DNA from: Candidatus Flexifilum breve
GTDB lineage: Bacteria; Chloroflexota; Anaerolineae; Aggregatilineales; Phototrophicaceae
DNA: 64,000 nucleotides
Direction: 5' to 3'
Assembly: GCA_016717205.1 (NCBI GenBank)
Contig: JADKGC010000010.1
Span: 1-64,000 of the forward strand
The translations under genes were made by a program, and so were the position numbers. Each line of letters opens with the position of its first letter. Position 1 is the first letter of the stretch. Positions 1 through 7,092 of the stretch are shown here, piece after piece. The notes below the pieces were generated by a model. It was given only the letters and a program-made list of their open reading frames with translations. It searched no databases and was not told where the DNA came from.

Positions 1-1
1 T

Positions 2-139
2 CTCCGCGACGAACTGGCGCAAATGACCGAAGAAGCCATGTATCAACTGGCGCTCGCTGTTCAGGACGATGGCCTGCGTGGCGTGTATCACGATACCAGC
101 AAGGCGACCACCGAACTTCTAGAATTCGTAAATATTTAA
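2..139 (+). CDS. C-terminal end of an unidentified protein (cut by window edge)
   Basis: An open frame enters from the left edge and ends at the TAA at 137-139, giving 45 residues that end in LLEFVNI. The composition is ordinary, acidic and helix-forming, with no motif I recognise, so no function is assigned. The gene continues outside the window. It is followed by an imperfect stem (CCGCGTCAC at 175-183 against GTGACGCGG at 222-230), which may end its transcript or fold just ahead of the ribozyme. There is no clear T-run after that stem. Confidence 0.55.
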   Translation, partial: LRDELAQMTEEAMYQLALAVQDDGLRGVYHDTSKATTELLEFVNI

Positions 140-251
140 CGTAACCGCGAAAAACGGCTCGCAAGTGCTTGCCACCGCGTCACTTTCCCGCTACTATTCG
201 ATCCATAAGATGAAAGTGGAGGTGACGCGGGCAGCATCAGCTTGGAGAGCG

Positions 252-470
252 AATAGCGCATGGCCCTGCTTCGGCAGGGTGACGAGGTGGCGGTTTCTCC
301 CTTCACCGGGAGACTAAGCTCCGAACTCGGGGCGAAAATCGAAAGATCAGCGGATGCCGTCAGGACGACCCACCGTCCTCGTTTGCTTCTCCCCCATATC
401 AAGAAAGGCGACCCGTGAAACAGCCGGAAAACCGGCGCACAAGCGGTGAGCCAGTGGCTTTGAACTTCCC
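252..470 (+). ncRNA. glmS ribozyme: glmS ribozyme (glucosamine-6-phosphate-activated self-cleaving leader)
   Basis: The core follows the glmS ribozyme order. The predicted cleavage site is A255/G256 in AGCGC. The P1 hairpin is CCCTGC-TTCG-GCAGGG (264-279), followed at once by TGACGAGG (280-287). Two extension stems follow (TCTCCC/GGGAGA at 296-313 and GCTCCG/CGGGGC at 318-333). Then come ATCGAA and the diagnostic GCGGATGCC (350-358), the P3 stem AGGACG/CGTCCT (362-379), and a P4-like GCCGG-AAAA-CCGGC hairpin (423-436). It lies about 95 nt upstream of glmS, the usual place. In the known family, glucosamine-6-phosphate acts as cofactor for cleavage, which lowers glmS mRNA levels as feedback. 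The 3' limit is approximate because pairings after 440 were not resolved. Confidence 0.9.
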
Positions 471-564
471 GATGTTTTCACGTCGGTGAGTTTGGCGTTG
501 GATTGCCCGGCCCGACACATCCGCGCCGCCTATTGCCTATGCATAGACAATTGAGGAGAGCACC

Positions 565-1545
565 ATGTGCGGTATTGTCGGCTATGTCGGCGCCCAGAAC
601 GCGACCCCGATCATCATCGACGGTTTGCAGCGCTTGGAGTATCGCGGCTATGACTCGGCGGGCGTCGCCGTGTTTCAGGACGGCGCAATTCATTTGCGCC
701 GCGATGTGGGCAAACTGATCAATCTGCGCAATAAGCTGCACGCCGACCCTATCGGCGGCGGCATCGGCATCGGGCATACGCGCTGGGCGACGCACGGCGT
801 CCCCGCCGAACACAACGCCCATCCCCACATCAGCATGGATGGCGAATTCGTCGTCGTGCACAACGGCATCGTCGAAAACTACCTCGAACTGCGCGAAGAA
901 CTGCAAGCCGAAGGCGTCGAATTCAAGTCGGAGACCGATACGGAAGTGATCGTGCAGTTGGTAGCGCGCTTTGCGGCCAACGGCGCACAAGGTGACATTA
1001 CCGAGGCGACGCGCAAGGCGGTCGGCTACCTGCGCGGCGCGCATGCCATCGTCGTGATGAGCAAACGCCAACCAGATCGTCTGGTGGCGGTACGCATCGG
1101 CAACGCGGGCGGCGTAGCAATCGGCTTGGGCGACGGCGAGAACTTCATCGCCTCGGATATTCCCGCCATTCTCGAACAAACACGCAAGATGATTTTCCTG
1201 GAAACACGCCAGGTGGCGACTGTCTGGGCGGATCACTACATGGTGCAGTCACTCGATGGCACACCCATCAATGTAGCGACGCACGACATCGCCTGGGATC
1301 CGGTCAGCGCGGCGAAGGGCGAATTCAAGCACTTCATGCAGAAAGAGATTTTCGAGCAGGCGCGCAGCCTCACCGACACTATTCGCGGGCGCGTCGAATT
1401 CGAGCGCGAAGAGATCGTGCTGGGTGATCTGGTGCTCACGCCGGAACAGGCGCGCAACCTGCAGCGAATCGTGACCGTCGCGTGCGGCACGAGCTACTAC
1501 AGCGGCTTAGTGGGCAAATTCTATGGTGAGAACATCGCCGCGTGA
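565..1545 (+). CDS. glmS: Glucosamine-6-phosphate synthase, N-terminal part (frameshifted glmS)
   Basis: This part carries the glutaminase half and the start of the first sugar isomerase (SIS) domain of glutamine--fructose-6-phosphate aminotransferase, which makes glucosamine-6-phosphate for the cell wall. The protein begins MCGIVGYVG, so Cys2 is the nucleophile of the class II amidotransferase domain (residues 1 to about 240). The CGTSYYSGLVGKF motif of SIS-1 follows near residue 305. The ATG at 565 has a GAGGAG ribosome site at 553-558. The frame ends at TGA 1543-1545, just after YGENIA, where homologues read on through R-x-x-V-E-V. The missing part is in the next frame, so one base appears lost near 1535-1542. 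Together the two frames give about 615 residues, the family's normal length. The ribozyme upstream supports the identity. Confidence 0.93.
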   Translation: MCGIVGYVGAQNATPIIIDGLQRLEYRGYDSAGVAVFQDGAIHLRRDVGKLINLRNKLHADPIGGGIGIGHTRWATHGVPAEHNAHPHISMDGEFVVVHNGIVENYLELREELQAEGVEFKSETDTEVIVQLVARFAANGAQGDITEATRKAVGYLRGAHAIVVMSKRQPDRLVAVRIGNAGGVAIGLGDGENFIASDIPAILEQTRKMIFLETRQVATVWADHYMVQSLDGTPINVATHDIAWDPVSAAKGEFKHFMQKEIFEQARSLTDTIRGRVEFEREEIVLGDLVLTPEQARNLQRIVTVACGTSYYSGLVGKFYGENIAA

Positions 1546-2411
1546 ACGTCGAGGTCGATTACGGCAGCGAATATCGCTACCGTGACCCGATCCTGAACGA
1601 CAAAACTGCTGTACTGGCCATCACGCAGAGCGGCGAAACGGTTGACACGCTGGCGGCGATGGAAGAAGCCCGCGCTAAAGGCGCGCAGTTGTGGAGCATC
1701 GTCAATGCGTTCGGCAGTCAGGCGATGCGCATCGCTGACGGCTACATCACCATGAACGCGGGACCGGAAATCGGCGTCGCCTCGACCAAAGCCTTCACGT
1801 CCAGCATCGTCGATCAGTATTTGCTGGCGCTGTACCTCGGTCAGCAGCGCGGTGTCCTCACGCCGACGCAGCGCCGCCAGCACATCCACGACCTTGCCCG
1901 CCTGCCCGATCTCGTCGGGCGCGTGCTCGACAACAGCGCCGCCGTCGAAGCACTGGCGCACAAGCTGTATCACTACACGGACTTCCTCTACCTCGGGCGC
2001 GGCATCAACTACCCGATTGCGCTGGAAGGCGCGCTCAAGCTCAAAGAGATCAGCTACATTCACGCGGAAGGCTACCCGGCGGGCGAGATGAAGCACGGCC
2101 CCATCGCGCTGATCGACGAGCATATGCCCGTGCTGGCCATCGCCCTCAAGGACTCGGTCTACGACAAGATGATCAGCCAGATTGAGCAGGCGAAGGCACG
2201 CGGCGGCGTGGTGATCGCCATTGCCACAGAAGGCGATACGTTTATCAGCACCAAAGCCGATCATGTGCTCTACATTCCGGAAGCGCCGGAACTGCTCTCG
2301 CCAATTCTCGCGGTGATCCCACTGCAGCTCCTCGCCTATTCGGTCGCGGTGGCACGCGGCGCAGACGTCGATCAGCCGCGCAACCTCGCCAAATCGGTCA
2401 CGGTGGAATAG
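1542..2411 (+). CDS. glmS: Glucosamine-6-phosphate synthase, C-terminal part (frameshifted glmS)
   Basis: This is the isomerase half of GlmS, in the frame following the shift near 1540. It opens with VNVEVDYGSEYRYRDP, the standard continuation of SIS-1, and has the serine-rich sugar-binding segment TQSGET. The catalytic GEMKHGPIALI stretch lies in SIS-2, and the protein ends with the hallmark C-terminus LAKSVTVE. There is no ribosome site or plausible initiation at GTG 1542, so this is not a separate gene. Read with the upstream frame it forms one enzyme. All recognisable catalytic segments of both halves are present, which favours a sequencing or assembly deletion of one base over inactivation. 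GlmS is usually essential. Confidence 0.93.
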   Translation: MNVEVDYGSEYRYRDPILNDKTAVLAITQSGETVDTLAAMEEARAKGAQLWSIVNAFGSQAMRIADGYITMNAGPEIGVASTKAFTSSIVDQYLLALYLGQQRGVLTPTQRRQHIHDLARLPDLVGRVLDNSAAVEALAHKLYHYTDFLYLGRGINYPIALEGALKLKEISYIHAEGYPAGEMKHGPIALIDEHMPVLAIALKDSVYDKMISQIEQAKARGGVVIAIATEGDTFISTKADHVLYIPEAPELLSPILAVIPLQLLAYSVAVARGADVDQPRNLAKSVTVE

Positions 2412-2417
2412 CTGAGA

Positions 2418-3389
2418 CTAAGGGGCGGGTTGGTCACCACTCGCCCCATCTTCAGCCAAGCGTTTATCTCGTTCCACATTCCAAACGTCTTGTTTATGAA
2501 CTGCGGTCTGAATTTCCTTTGCTGACCAACCCGACTGCAATTCAATCCCGACATCTGCCCACTCATATAGCAGCAGCGGTTGATCAGGAGCAATCATGCT
2601 TCGATACCATGCGGCAAAACGCCGCCAAAGCCAGTCTTTGCCGCTCAAAACAACTGACTTCTGATCGCGGTGCAGCCCACCGATCAAATGCTGCCCGTAC
2701 AGCATGATATGCCAATCCAAAGCGTAAGTGCGCGGTTTAGGCTGCCGCACGTTGAACTCCACGTGCCGCCAACGTCGAGCAACTACAATTTGCAGCCAAT
2801 CCGGATCAATTTTGAGATTCGATGGTTGGTATGGCAGTGTGGCAAGCTTCCCGGCCTGCCAGCGTCGGTAGCGCCAGACAAACGTTTCGTATTCTGCTTC
2901 TGGGCTAATCAACGCGAAATCGGGGTAATCGCGCCAATCTTGTTCATGAACTGCCCGGTACGGCTGCCAGTAAAGCTGTTCTAGCGCGTACAACGCCTCT
3001 CGGTCAACATGCCAACCCCAATGCAGCGGGAGTTGGTGATCGAAAGCGGCGACCCGATCGAGCGCTTCAAGTGCGGGTGAAATATCCAAGCTCCACGCCT
3101 GAGACAGTCGATACGCTGCCCAAAAGCGTAGATCCGGAGATTCATCGCTTAGCAGCCGAGTGCACGTATCAACTAGCACAGGAACGTCGAGAAACATCTC
3201 GACCACACGGCAGCGCACTTCGAGATCTTCGGTTGGGTCGAAAGCGATGCGCAGATAGGCTTGCACGACTCGGTCATCGGTTGAACCAAGGAGAGCATCT
3301 ATCGCCCCGATGCGGTCGCGCTCAGTCGCTTGGCGATCAACCACGATCGCCAAAAGAGTCTCAACCTCAAGCGAATAGAAATCGGTCAC
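2418..3389 (-). CDS. HEAT-repeat-like protein of unknown function
   Basis: This 323-residue protein is read from GTG 3389, which overlaps the TGA of the upstream kinase gene (GTGA), so the two are probably translationally coupled. The open frame extends further upstream, but only inside the kinase gene and without a start signal. Residues 10-110 form repeated helical pairs with the pattern of HEAT or PBS-lyase repeats (for example RIGAIDALLGSTDDRVVQAY and LRFWAAYRLSQAW). The C-terminal half is rich in Trp, Tyr and Arg and resembles nothing I can name. HEAT repeats usually bind proteins. The partner may be the adjacent kinase or its substrate, but that is a guess. It converges with glmS, 6 bp apart. 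Confidence 0.75.
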   Translation of the reverse strand: MTDFYSLEVETLLAIVVDRQATERDRIGAIDALLGSTDDRVVQAYLRIAFDPTEDLEVRCRVVEMFLDVPVLVDTCTRLLSDESPDLRFWAAYRLSQAWSLDISPALEALDRVAAFDHQLPLHWGWHVDREALYALEQLYWQPYRAVHEQDWRDYPDFALISPEAEYETFVWRYRRWQAGKLATLPYQPSNLKIDPDWLQIVVARRWRHVEFNVRQPKPRTYALDWHIMLYGQHLIGGLHRDQKSVVLSGKDWLWRRFAAWYRSMIAPDQPLLLYEWADVGIELQSGWSAKEIQTAVHKQDVWNVERDKRLAEDGASGDQPAP

Positions 3390-4201
3390 GAGGGAATGTG
3401 CCGTTCGGCATTCTCTGCCACGGCCAGCGCCAAACCTGCATCGCCGCTGACCCCTTCCAGCGTCCACGCCGCACTCAGACACGCATACGCAAAGGTGAAC
3501 GCCAGCAAGCGCCCGAGGTCAACCCCCATGCCGCGCGCAAGAATTTCGGCATTGCGCAGCAAGCGCGTTTCACTGCGCAGGAGATCGGGCACACCATCCG
3601 GATTGCATAGCGTATTCGCCGCGTCGAAAGCCCGCTCGCCCACCACGCCTTTCGGGTCGTAGGCGAGCCAACCCCGCGCCGACTGCCGGACATTGTAGTG
3701 ATGCATGTCGCCATGCAGCACGCGCACATCCCGCGGGTCGTCGAGCAGACGGCGCGCCACCACCGCCGCCCGCGCAAAGATGGTGTCCGGATACAGACTG
3801 GCACGCTCAAATAACGATTGGAAGCGCCGTTCGAGCATCCATAAGCCATTCGGAATGGGCGACCGAACCGCGTGCAGTTGATTCAGCACGTCGGCAATGA
3901 TTTCAGCCGCTTGCTCGTCGTCACCCCGTTCAACCATGGTCGTCAGGTTGTCGCCTTCGGCGTATTCGAGCAAATGGGCGTTCGCCCCATGATGGAGCAG
4001 CTTGACCGACCCGCCGCCGTTCCAGTAGTCGAGCGCGACTGCCCCGCTCTGCTCATCGTCGACGCCAATCGGCGTGAGCAGCTTGAGCACAACGCGCCCC
4101 CCCTGATACGTGACCGTGTAGACCGTGCTGGTCGCCGTCTTGGCCAGCGACTGCGGATCAGCAAGACTCCACTGTTCCAGATAGTAGTTCAGATCCGGCA
4201 T
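3386..4201 (-). CDS. APH(6)/hydroxyurea-kinase family phosphotransferase
   Basis: This 271-residue protein-kinase-fold small-molecule phosphotransferase is cytosolic. The catalytic loop VLHGDMHHYNV (Asp base plus Asn) lies near residue 163, and the metal-binding YDPKGVVGERAFD lies near residue 182. The HGDxHHxNV...DPKGxxGExxxD pairing is typical of the streptomycin 6-kinase/hydroxyurea kinase family (PF04655) rather than general APH enzymes. An N-terminal VVLKLL lysine would hold ATP. Environmental members often have unknown substrates, so resistance should not be assumed. The gene follows deoC directly (stop of deoC at 4202) and overlaps the HEAT gene downstream, so it is part of a leftward operon. 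Confidence 0.85.
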   Translation of the reverse strand: MPDLNYYLEQWSLADPQSLAKTATSTVYTVTYQGGRVVLKLLTPIGVDDEQSGAVALDYWNGGGSVKLLHHGANAHLLEYAEGDNLTTMVERGDDEQAAEIIADVLNQLHAVRSPIPNGLWMLERRFQSLFERASLYPDTIFARAAVVARRLLDDPRDVRVLHGDMHHYNVRQSARGWLAYDPKGVVGERAFDAANTLCNPDGVPDLLRSETRLLRNAEILARGMGVDLGRLLAFTFAYACLSAAWTLEGVSGDAGLALAVAENAERHIPS

Positions 4202-4885
4202 TTATATTCCTAAGCGCCGCTTGCATTCTTCGAGCATCTCGACCGTGCGCGTCGCGCCGGAACGGGTGACGCCGAGCGCGCGGATTTCCAGCAGGCGATC
4301 CAACGTGCGCACGCCGCCCGCCGCTTTGACCTGCACCTGCGGCGGAGCATACTTACGCATCAACTTGAGGTCGTCGTCGGTCGCGCCGCTCGGCGCATAG
4401 CCCGTCGACGTTTTGACCCAGTCCGCACCCAATTCGCCGCACATCTCGCACAGCTTGATCTTGTGCGCGTCTTGCAGGTAGGCGTTCTCGAAGATCACTT
4501 TGACCTTGCCGCCCGCCGCATGCGTCAAGTCGATCACCGCGCCGATGTCCGCGCGCACGTAGTCCCAGTTTTCGCTCAGAACCTGACTAATGTTGACGAC
4601 CATGTCCAGTTCGATGCCGCCATCGCGCAGCGCCTGTTCGGCCTCCGCCATCTTGATCGCGGTCGTGTGGCCGCCATGCGGAAAACCAATGGTCGTACTC
4701 GGCGCGACCGTGCTGCCCGCCAGCAGTTCGGCGCAGCGTTTAAGGCCAAACGGCATGATGCACACGCTCGCCACCTCATACTTGAGCGCGATTTCGCAGC
4801 CCTTTTCCAGCTCGGCAGTCGTCAGCGTCGGGTTGAGCAGCGAGTGATCGATCATCTTGGCGATCTGGCTGTAGGTGTAATCCAT
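4202..4885 (-). CDS. deoC: Deoxyribose-phosphate aldolase
   Basis: DeoC cleaves 2-deoxyribose-5-phosphate to glyceraldehyde-3-phosphate and acetaldehyde in deoxynucleoside breakdown. The 227-residue protein is the usual length of the class I TIM-barrel family. It shows the early SLLNP segment, ELDMVVNI with the catalytic Asp, the Schiff-base lysine in DWVKTSTGY, and the second lysine in VKAAGGVRT near the C-terminus. The ATG at 4885 is preferred over the in-frame TTG at 4900 because AAGGAA sits 5-10 bases before it. It is 11 bp downstream of an alpha/beta hydrolase and directly upstream of the APH(6)-like kinase, so all probably share a transcript. A kinase next to a sugar-phosphate aldolase might act on a nucleoside-like compound (inference only). 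Confidence 0.95.
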   Translation of the reverse strand: MDYTYSQIAKMIDHSLLNPTLTTAELEKGCEIALKYEVASVCIMPFGLKRCAELLAGSTVAPSTTIGFPHGGHTTAIKMAEAEQALRDGGIELDMVVNISQVLSENWDYVRADIGAVIDLTHAAGGKVKVIFENAYLQDAHKIKLCEMCGELGADWVKTSTGYAPSGATDDDLKLMRKYAPPQVQVKAAGGVRTLDRLLEIRALGVTRSGATRTVEMLEECKRRLGI

Positions 4886-4896
4886 CGTAGTTCCTT

Positions 4897-5853
4897 TCAA
4901 TCCGCGTTCAAAAACGCGATGACGTCCTCATTGAAGTCGGCGGCTGCTTCTTCCATCGGCTGATGCCCGGTGTTTGGGTAGGTGATGATCTCGCTGTTGA
5001 CGAGCGTGAGCGCCAGCAAGCGCCCATTGTCGAGCGAGGTCCATTGGTCGGCTTCGCCCCACAGCAGCAGCGTGCGCGCCTCGATTTCGGCGACCTGCGC
5101 TTCGCTCAGCTTATTGCCCGCCGAATCGCGTGTCAGGCCAATTAAACCCATGTCCCAATCCGGCGTCTGGAAGGCGCGCCAGTAGCCCGCGAAATCGATG
5201 TCGGTCAGGAAGGCGGGATCGGCGTGGAAGCTGGCGACCGTGCTGCGCACGCTCGCTTCGGTCAAACCGAGCCGCGTGCCAATGCGCGCCCAGCGCGTGA
5301 TCGGTGGAAAGCCCACGATCCCCCCGACGAATGGCGGCGGGCCGTTCGCACCAAGGATCGCGCCGTCGACGATAATCAGCCGCGCGACGCGGTCAGGATG
5401 ACGCAGCGCGAAGTGCGCCAGCACATTCCCCCCGGCGCTGTGCCCGACGATCACCGCCGTGTCGATATTCAGCGCGTCCAGCAGGTGCGCGGTGAAATCG
5501 GCGTTGTTAGCGTGCGAATAGTTGAAATCAGCGGGTTTGGCGCTTAAGCCCGCGCCTGGTCGATCGAACGCGATCACGTGATACCCCGCCTCGGCAATCG
5601 CATCCAGATTGTTGCGCCACACCCACGTCGAGCCATACAGCCCGTGCAGGAAGATCACGGCGGGCTCGGCGGGATCACCTTTCTCGACGATATACGTGCT
5701 CACGCCGTCGACATCGATGAAGCGGCCAGCAACATCGGCGAACACGCGGGGATCGGTGCCGCTGCTGTCCAGCGGGATCAGAAACGGGAGGACGAAGGCG
5801 AGAAAGAGGAGAACAAGTATCGCAATCAGCAGAACACGAGTACGACGGCGCAT
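4897..5853 (-). CDS. Membrane-anchored alpha/beta hydrolase
   Basis: This 318-residue protein has a basic N-terminus (MRRRTRVLL) and one hydrophobic segment to about residue 25, so it is likely membrane-anchored with an external hydrolase domain. The fold motifs are present: oxyanion HGLYGS, the nucleophile elbow GHSAGGN, the acid in LLLWGEADQW, and the terminal histidine in NTGHQPMEE. These fit haloalkane-dehalogenase or esterase-like enzymes, but the substrate cannot be told. The start at 5853 is chosen because GAGGT lies just upstream and the hydrophobic segment follows. A longer frame to 5991 runs through the promoter region of the divergent radical SAM gene and is unlikely. It is the first gene of the leftward deoC operon. 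Confidence 0.85.
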   Translation of the reverse strand: MRRRTRVLLIAILVLLFLAFVLPFLIPLDSSGTDPRVFADVAGRFIDVDGVSTYIVEKGDPAEPAVIFLHGLYGSTWVWRNNLDAIAEAGYHVIAFDRPGAGLSAKPADFNYSHANNADFTAHLLDALNIDTAVIVGHSAGGNVLAHFALRHPDRVARLIIVDGAILGANGPPPFVGGIVGFPPITRWARIGTRLGLTEASVRSTVASFHADPAFLTDIDFAGYWRAFQTPDWDMGLIGLTRDSAGNKLSEAQVAEIEARTLLLWGEADQWTSLDNGRLLALTLVNSEIITYPNTGHQPMEEAAADFNEDVIAFLNAD

Positions 5854-5908
5854 AGGCAACCTCGGATGAGCCAAACCGTTCGTATTGTAGCGCAGCTTCC
5901 CGATCTGA

Positions 5909-5937
5909 TTGACATTTAGAACAAAATTTCGTATACT
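5909..5937 (+). promoter_or_regulatory. Consensus sigma-70-type promoter, probably leaderless
   Basis: TTGACA (5909-5914), a 17-base spacer, and TATACT (5932-5937). Seven bases later comes ATG 5945, so the expected transcription start falls at or one base before the start codon. No Shine-Dalgarno sequence is present. It drives the radical SAM gene. Confidence 0.8.
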
Positions 5938-5944
5938 AGTGGAT

Positions 5945-6088
5945 ATGATTATTCGATCCGAACCCGACTCCCTGCAGAAATTGGCGCTCATGGCGGAAAA
6001 CGCCGCCTACGAGCGCGCGGGCGACGCGCGTCCCTCGCGGAGCGTCCGTATCAGTCGCACAGCCTCGCCGAATGCATCACGAATGTGA
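5945..6088 (+). CDS. N-terminal fragment of the radical SAM protein (frameshifted)
   Basis: From ATG 5945 the frame reads MIIRSEPDSLQKLALMAENA and continues to TGA 6086-6088, 47 residues in all. The residues up to about DARPS look like a proper helical N-terminus. After that the product turns to Ser/Arg-rich sequence. The next frame from about 6030 reads LAERPYQSHSLAECITNV and runs straight into the radical SAM domain. I infer that one base is missing around 6025-6040 and that the true protein starts here, at the leaderless promoter. Confidence 0.65.
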   Translation: MIIRSEPDSLQKLALMAENAAYERAGDARPSRSVRISRTASPNASRM

Positions 6089-7092
6089 GCACGCCCAAGG
6101 GCAAAAAGCCCGTGCTCAAGACCATGATCACCACCGCCTGTGAGAAGAACTGCTTCTACTGCCCGTTCCGCGCGGGTCGGGGACGCACCAAGCGCGTGAC
6201 CATCACGCCGGATGCCATGGCGAAAGCCTTTGACGATTTGCAGCGCGCCAAGCTGGCCGATGGCATCTTCCTCTCATCGGGCATCATCAAGGGCGGCACC
6301 GCGACGCAGGACAAGATTCTCGACACCATCGAGATCATCCGGCGCAAGTACGGCTACAAAGGCTATGTCCACCTCAAAATCATGCCCGGCTCGGAATATG
6401 ATCAACTGGCACGGGCTTTGCAGCTTGCCGATCGCGTGTCGATCAACCTGGAAGCGCCGACGCAGGAGCGGCTAGAGGCACTTGCACCGAAAAAAGACTT
6501 CGCCAACGACCTGCTGCGGCATATCCAGTGGGCGCATGACATCAAGCAGAAGACCGGGGCACGCGCCAGCGTCGTGACGCAGTTCGTCGTCGGCGCGGTC
6601 GGCGACACCGATCTCGAACTGCTCGCGCTGACCGAAAAGCTGCACCGCCAGATGAACCTCGCCCGCGCCTACTTCTCCGCCTTCAGCCCGGTGATCCAGA
6701 CGCCGCTCGAAAACATCACGCCGACCGCGCCGCTGCGCGAGCATCGGCTGTATCAGGCGAGCTTTCTGGTGCGCGATTATGGTTGGAGCGTCGAAGAACT
6801 CCACTTTGCCGGAGCGGGGAACCTGCCGCTGGAAGTCGACCCCAAGAAGGCGTGGGCAGACATTAATCTGCTCAACGCGCCCATCGACCTGATGCGCGCG
6901 GAGCGTGACGCTTTGATGCGTGTGCCCGGCATTGGCGCGAAAGGCGCAGACGCCATTCTGCGCGCCCGGACTACCCGCCGCCTGACGGACTTAGGGCAGC
7001 TCCGCGCGCTGGGCATCGCCGCGCCGGAACGCCTCGCGCCCTATGTGCTGCTCGCCAATGGCAAACCCGCCCAGCAGCTTTCCCTGTTTTAG
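6085..7092 (+). CDS. Radical SAM protein with C-terminal helix-hairpin-helix
   Basis: Residues 12-230 form a radical SAM core with the 4Fe-4S motif C19-x3-C23-x2-C26 (CEKNCFYC) and a TIM-barrel-like run (FLSSGIIKGG, HLKIMPGSEY, VSINLEAPTQERL). Residues 275-320 carry a helix-hairpin-helix (LMRVPGIGAKGADAI), a DNA-binding element. This architecture belongs to a widespread family annotated as putative DNA modification/repair radical SAM protein. Its chemistry is not established to my knowledge. GTG 6085 is only the first start codon in this frame. The coding sequence probably continues upstream through a frameshift to ATG 5945. The 3' end overlaps the convergent secreted-protein gene by 4 bp. 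Confidence 0.88.
   Translation: MSTPKGKKPVLKTMITTACEKNCFYCPFRAGRGRTKRVTITPDAMAKAFDDLQRAKLADGIFLSSGIIKGGTATQDKILDTIEIIRRKYGYKGYVHLKIMPGSEYDQLARALQLADRVSINLEAPTQERLEALAPKKDFANDLLRHIQWAHDIKQKTGARASVVTQFVVGAVGDTDLELLALTEKLHRQMNLARAYFSAFSPVIQTPLENITPTAPLREHRLYQASFLVRDYGWSVEELHFAGAGNLPLEVDPKKAWADINLLNAPIDLMRAERDALMRVPGIGAKGADAILRARTTRRLTDLGQLRALGIAAPERLAPYVLLANGKPAQQLSLF

Noticed and set aside
140..564. Small open frames before glmS as genes
   Set aside because: The region folds as the glmS ribozyme and no frame has a start signal with a ribosome site.
1521..1560. Programmed ribosomal frameshifting in glmS
   Set aside because: No slippery heptamer is present at 1525-1545. Such recoding is not known for GlmS, and similar shifts occur in several other genes of the window.
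3386..4201. Antibiotic-resistance gene
   Set aside because: APH(6)/hydroxyurea-kinase family members in environmental genomes usually have unknown substrates. The position in a deoC operon does not point to resistance.
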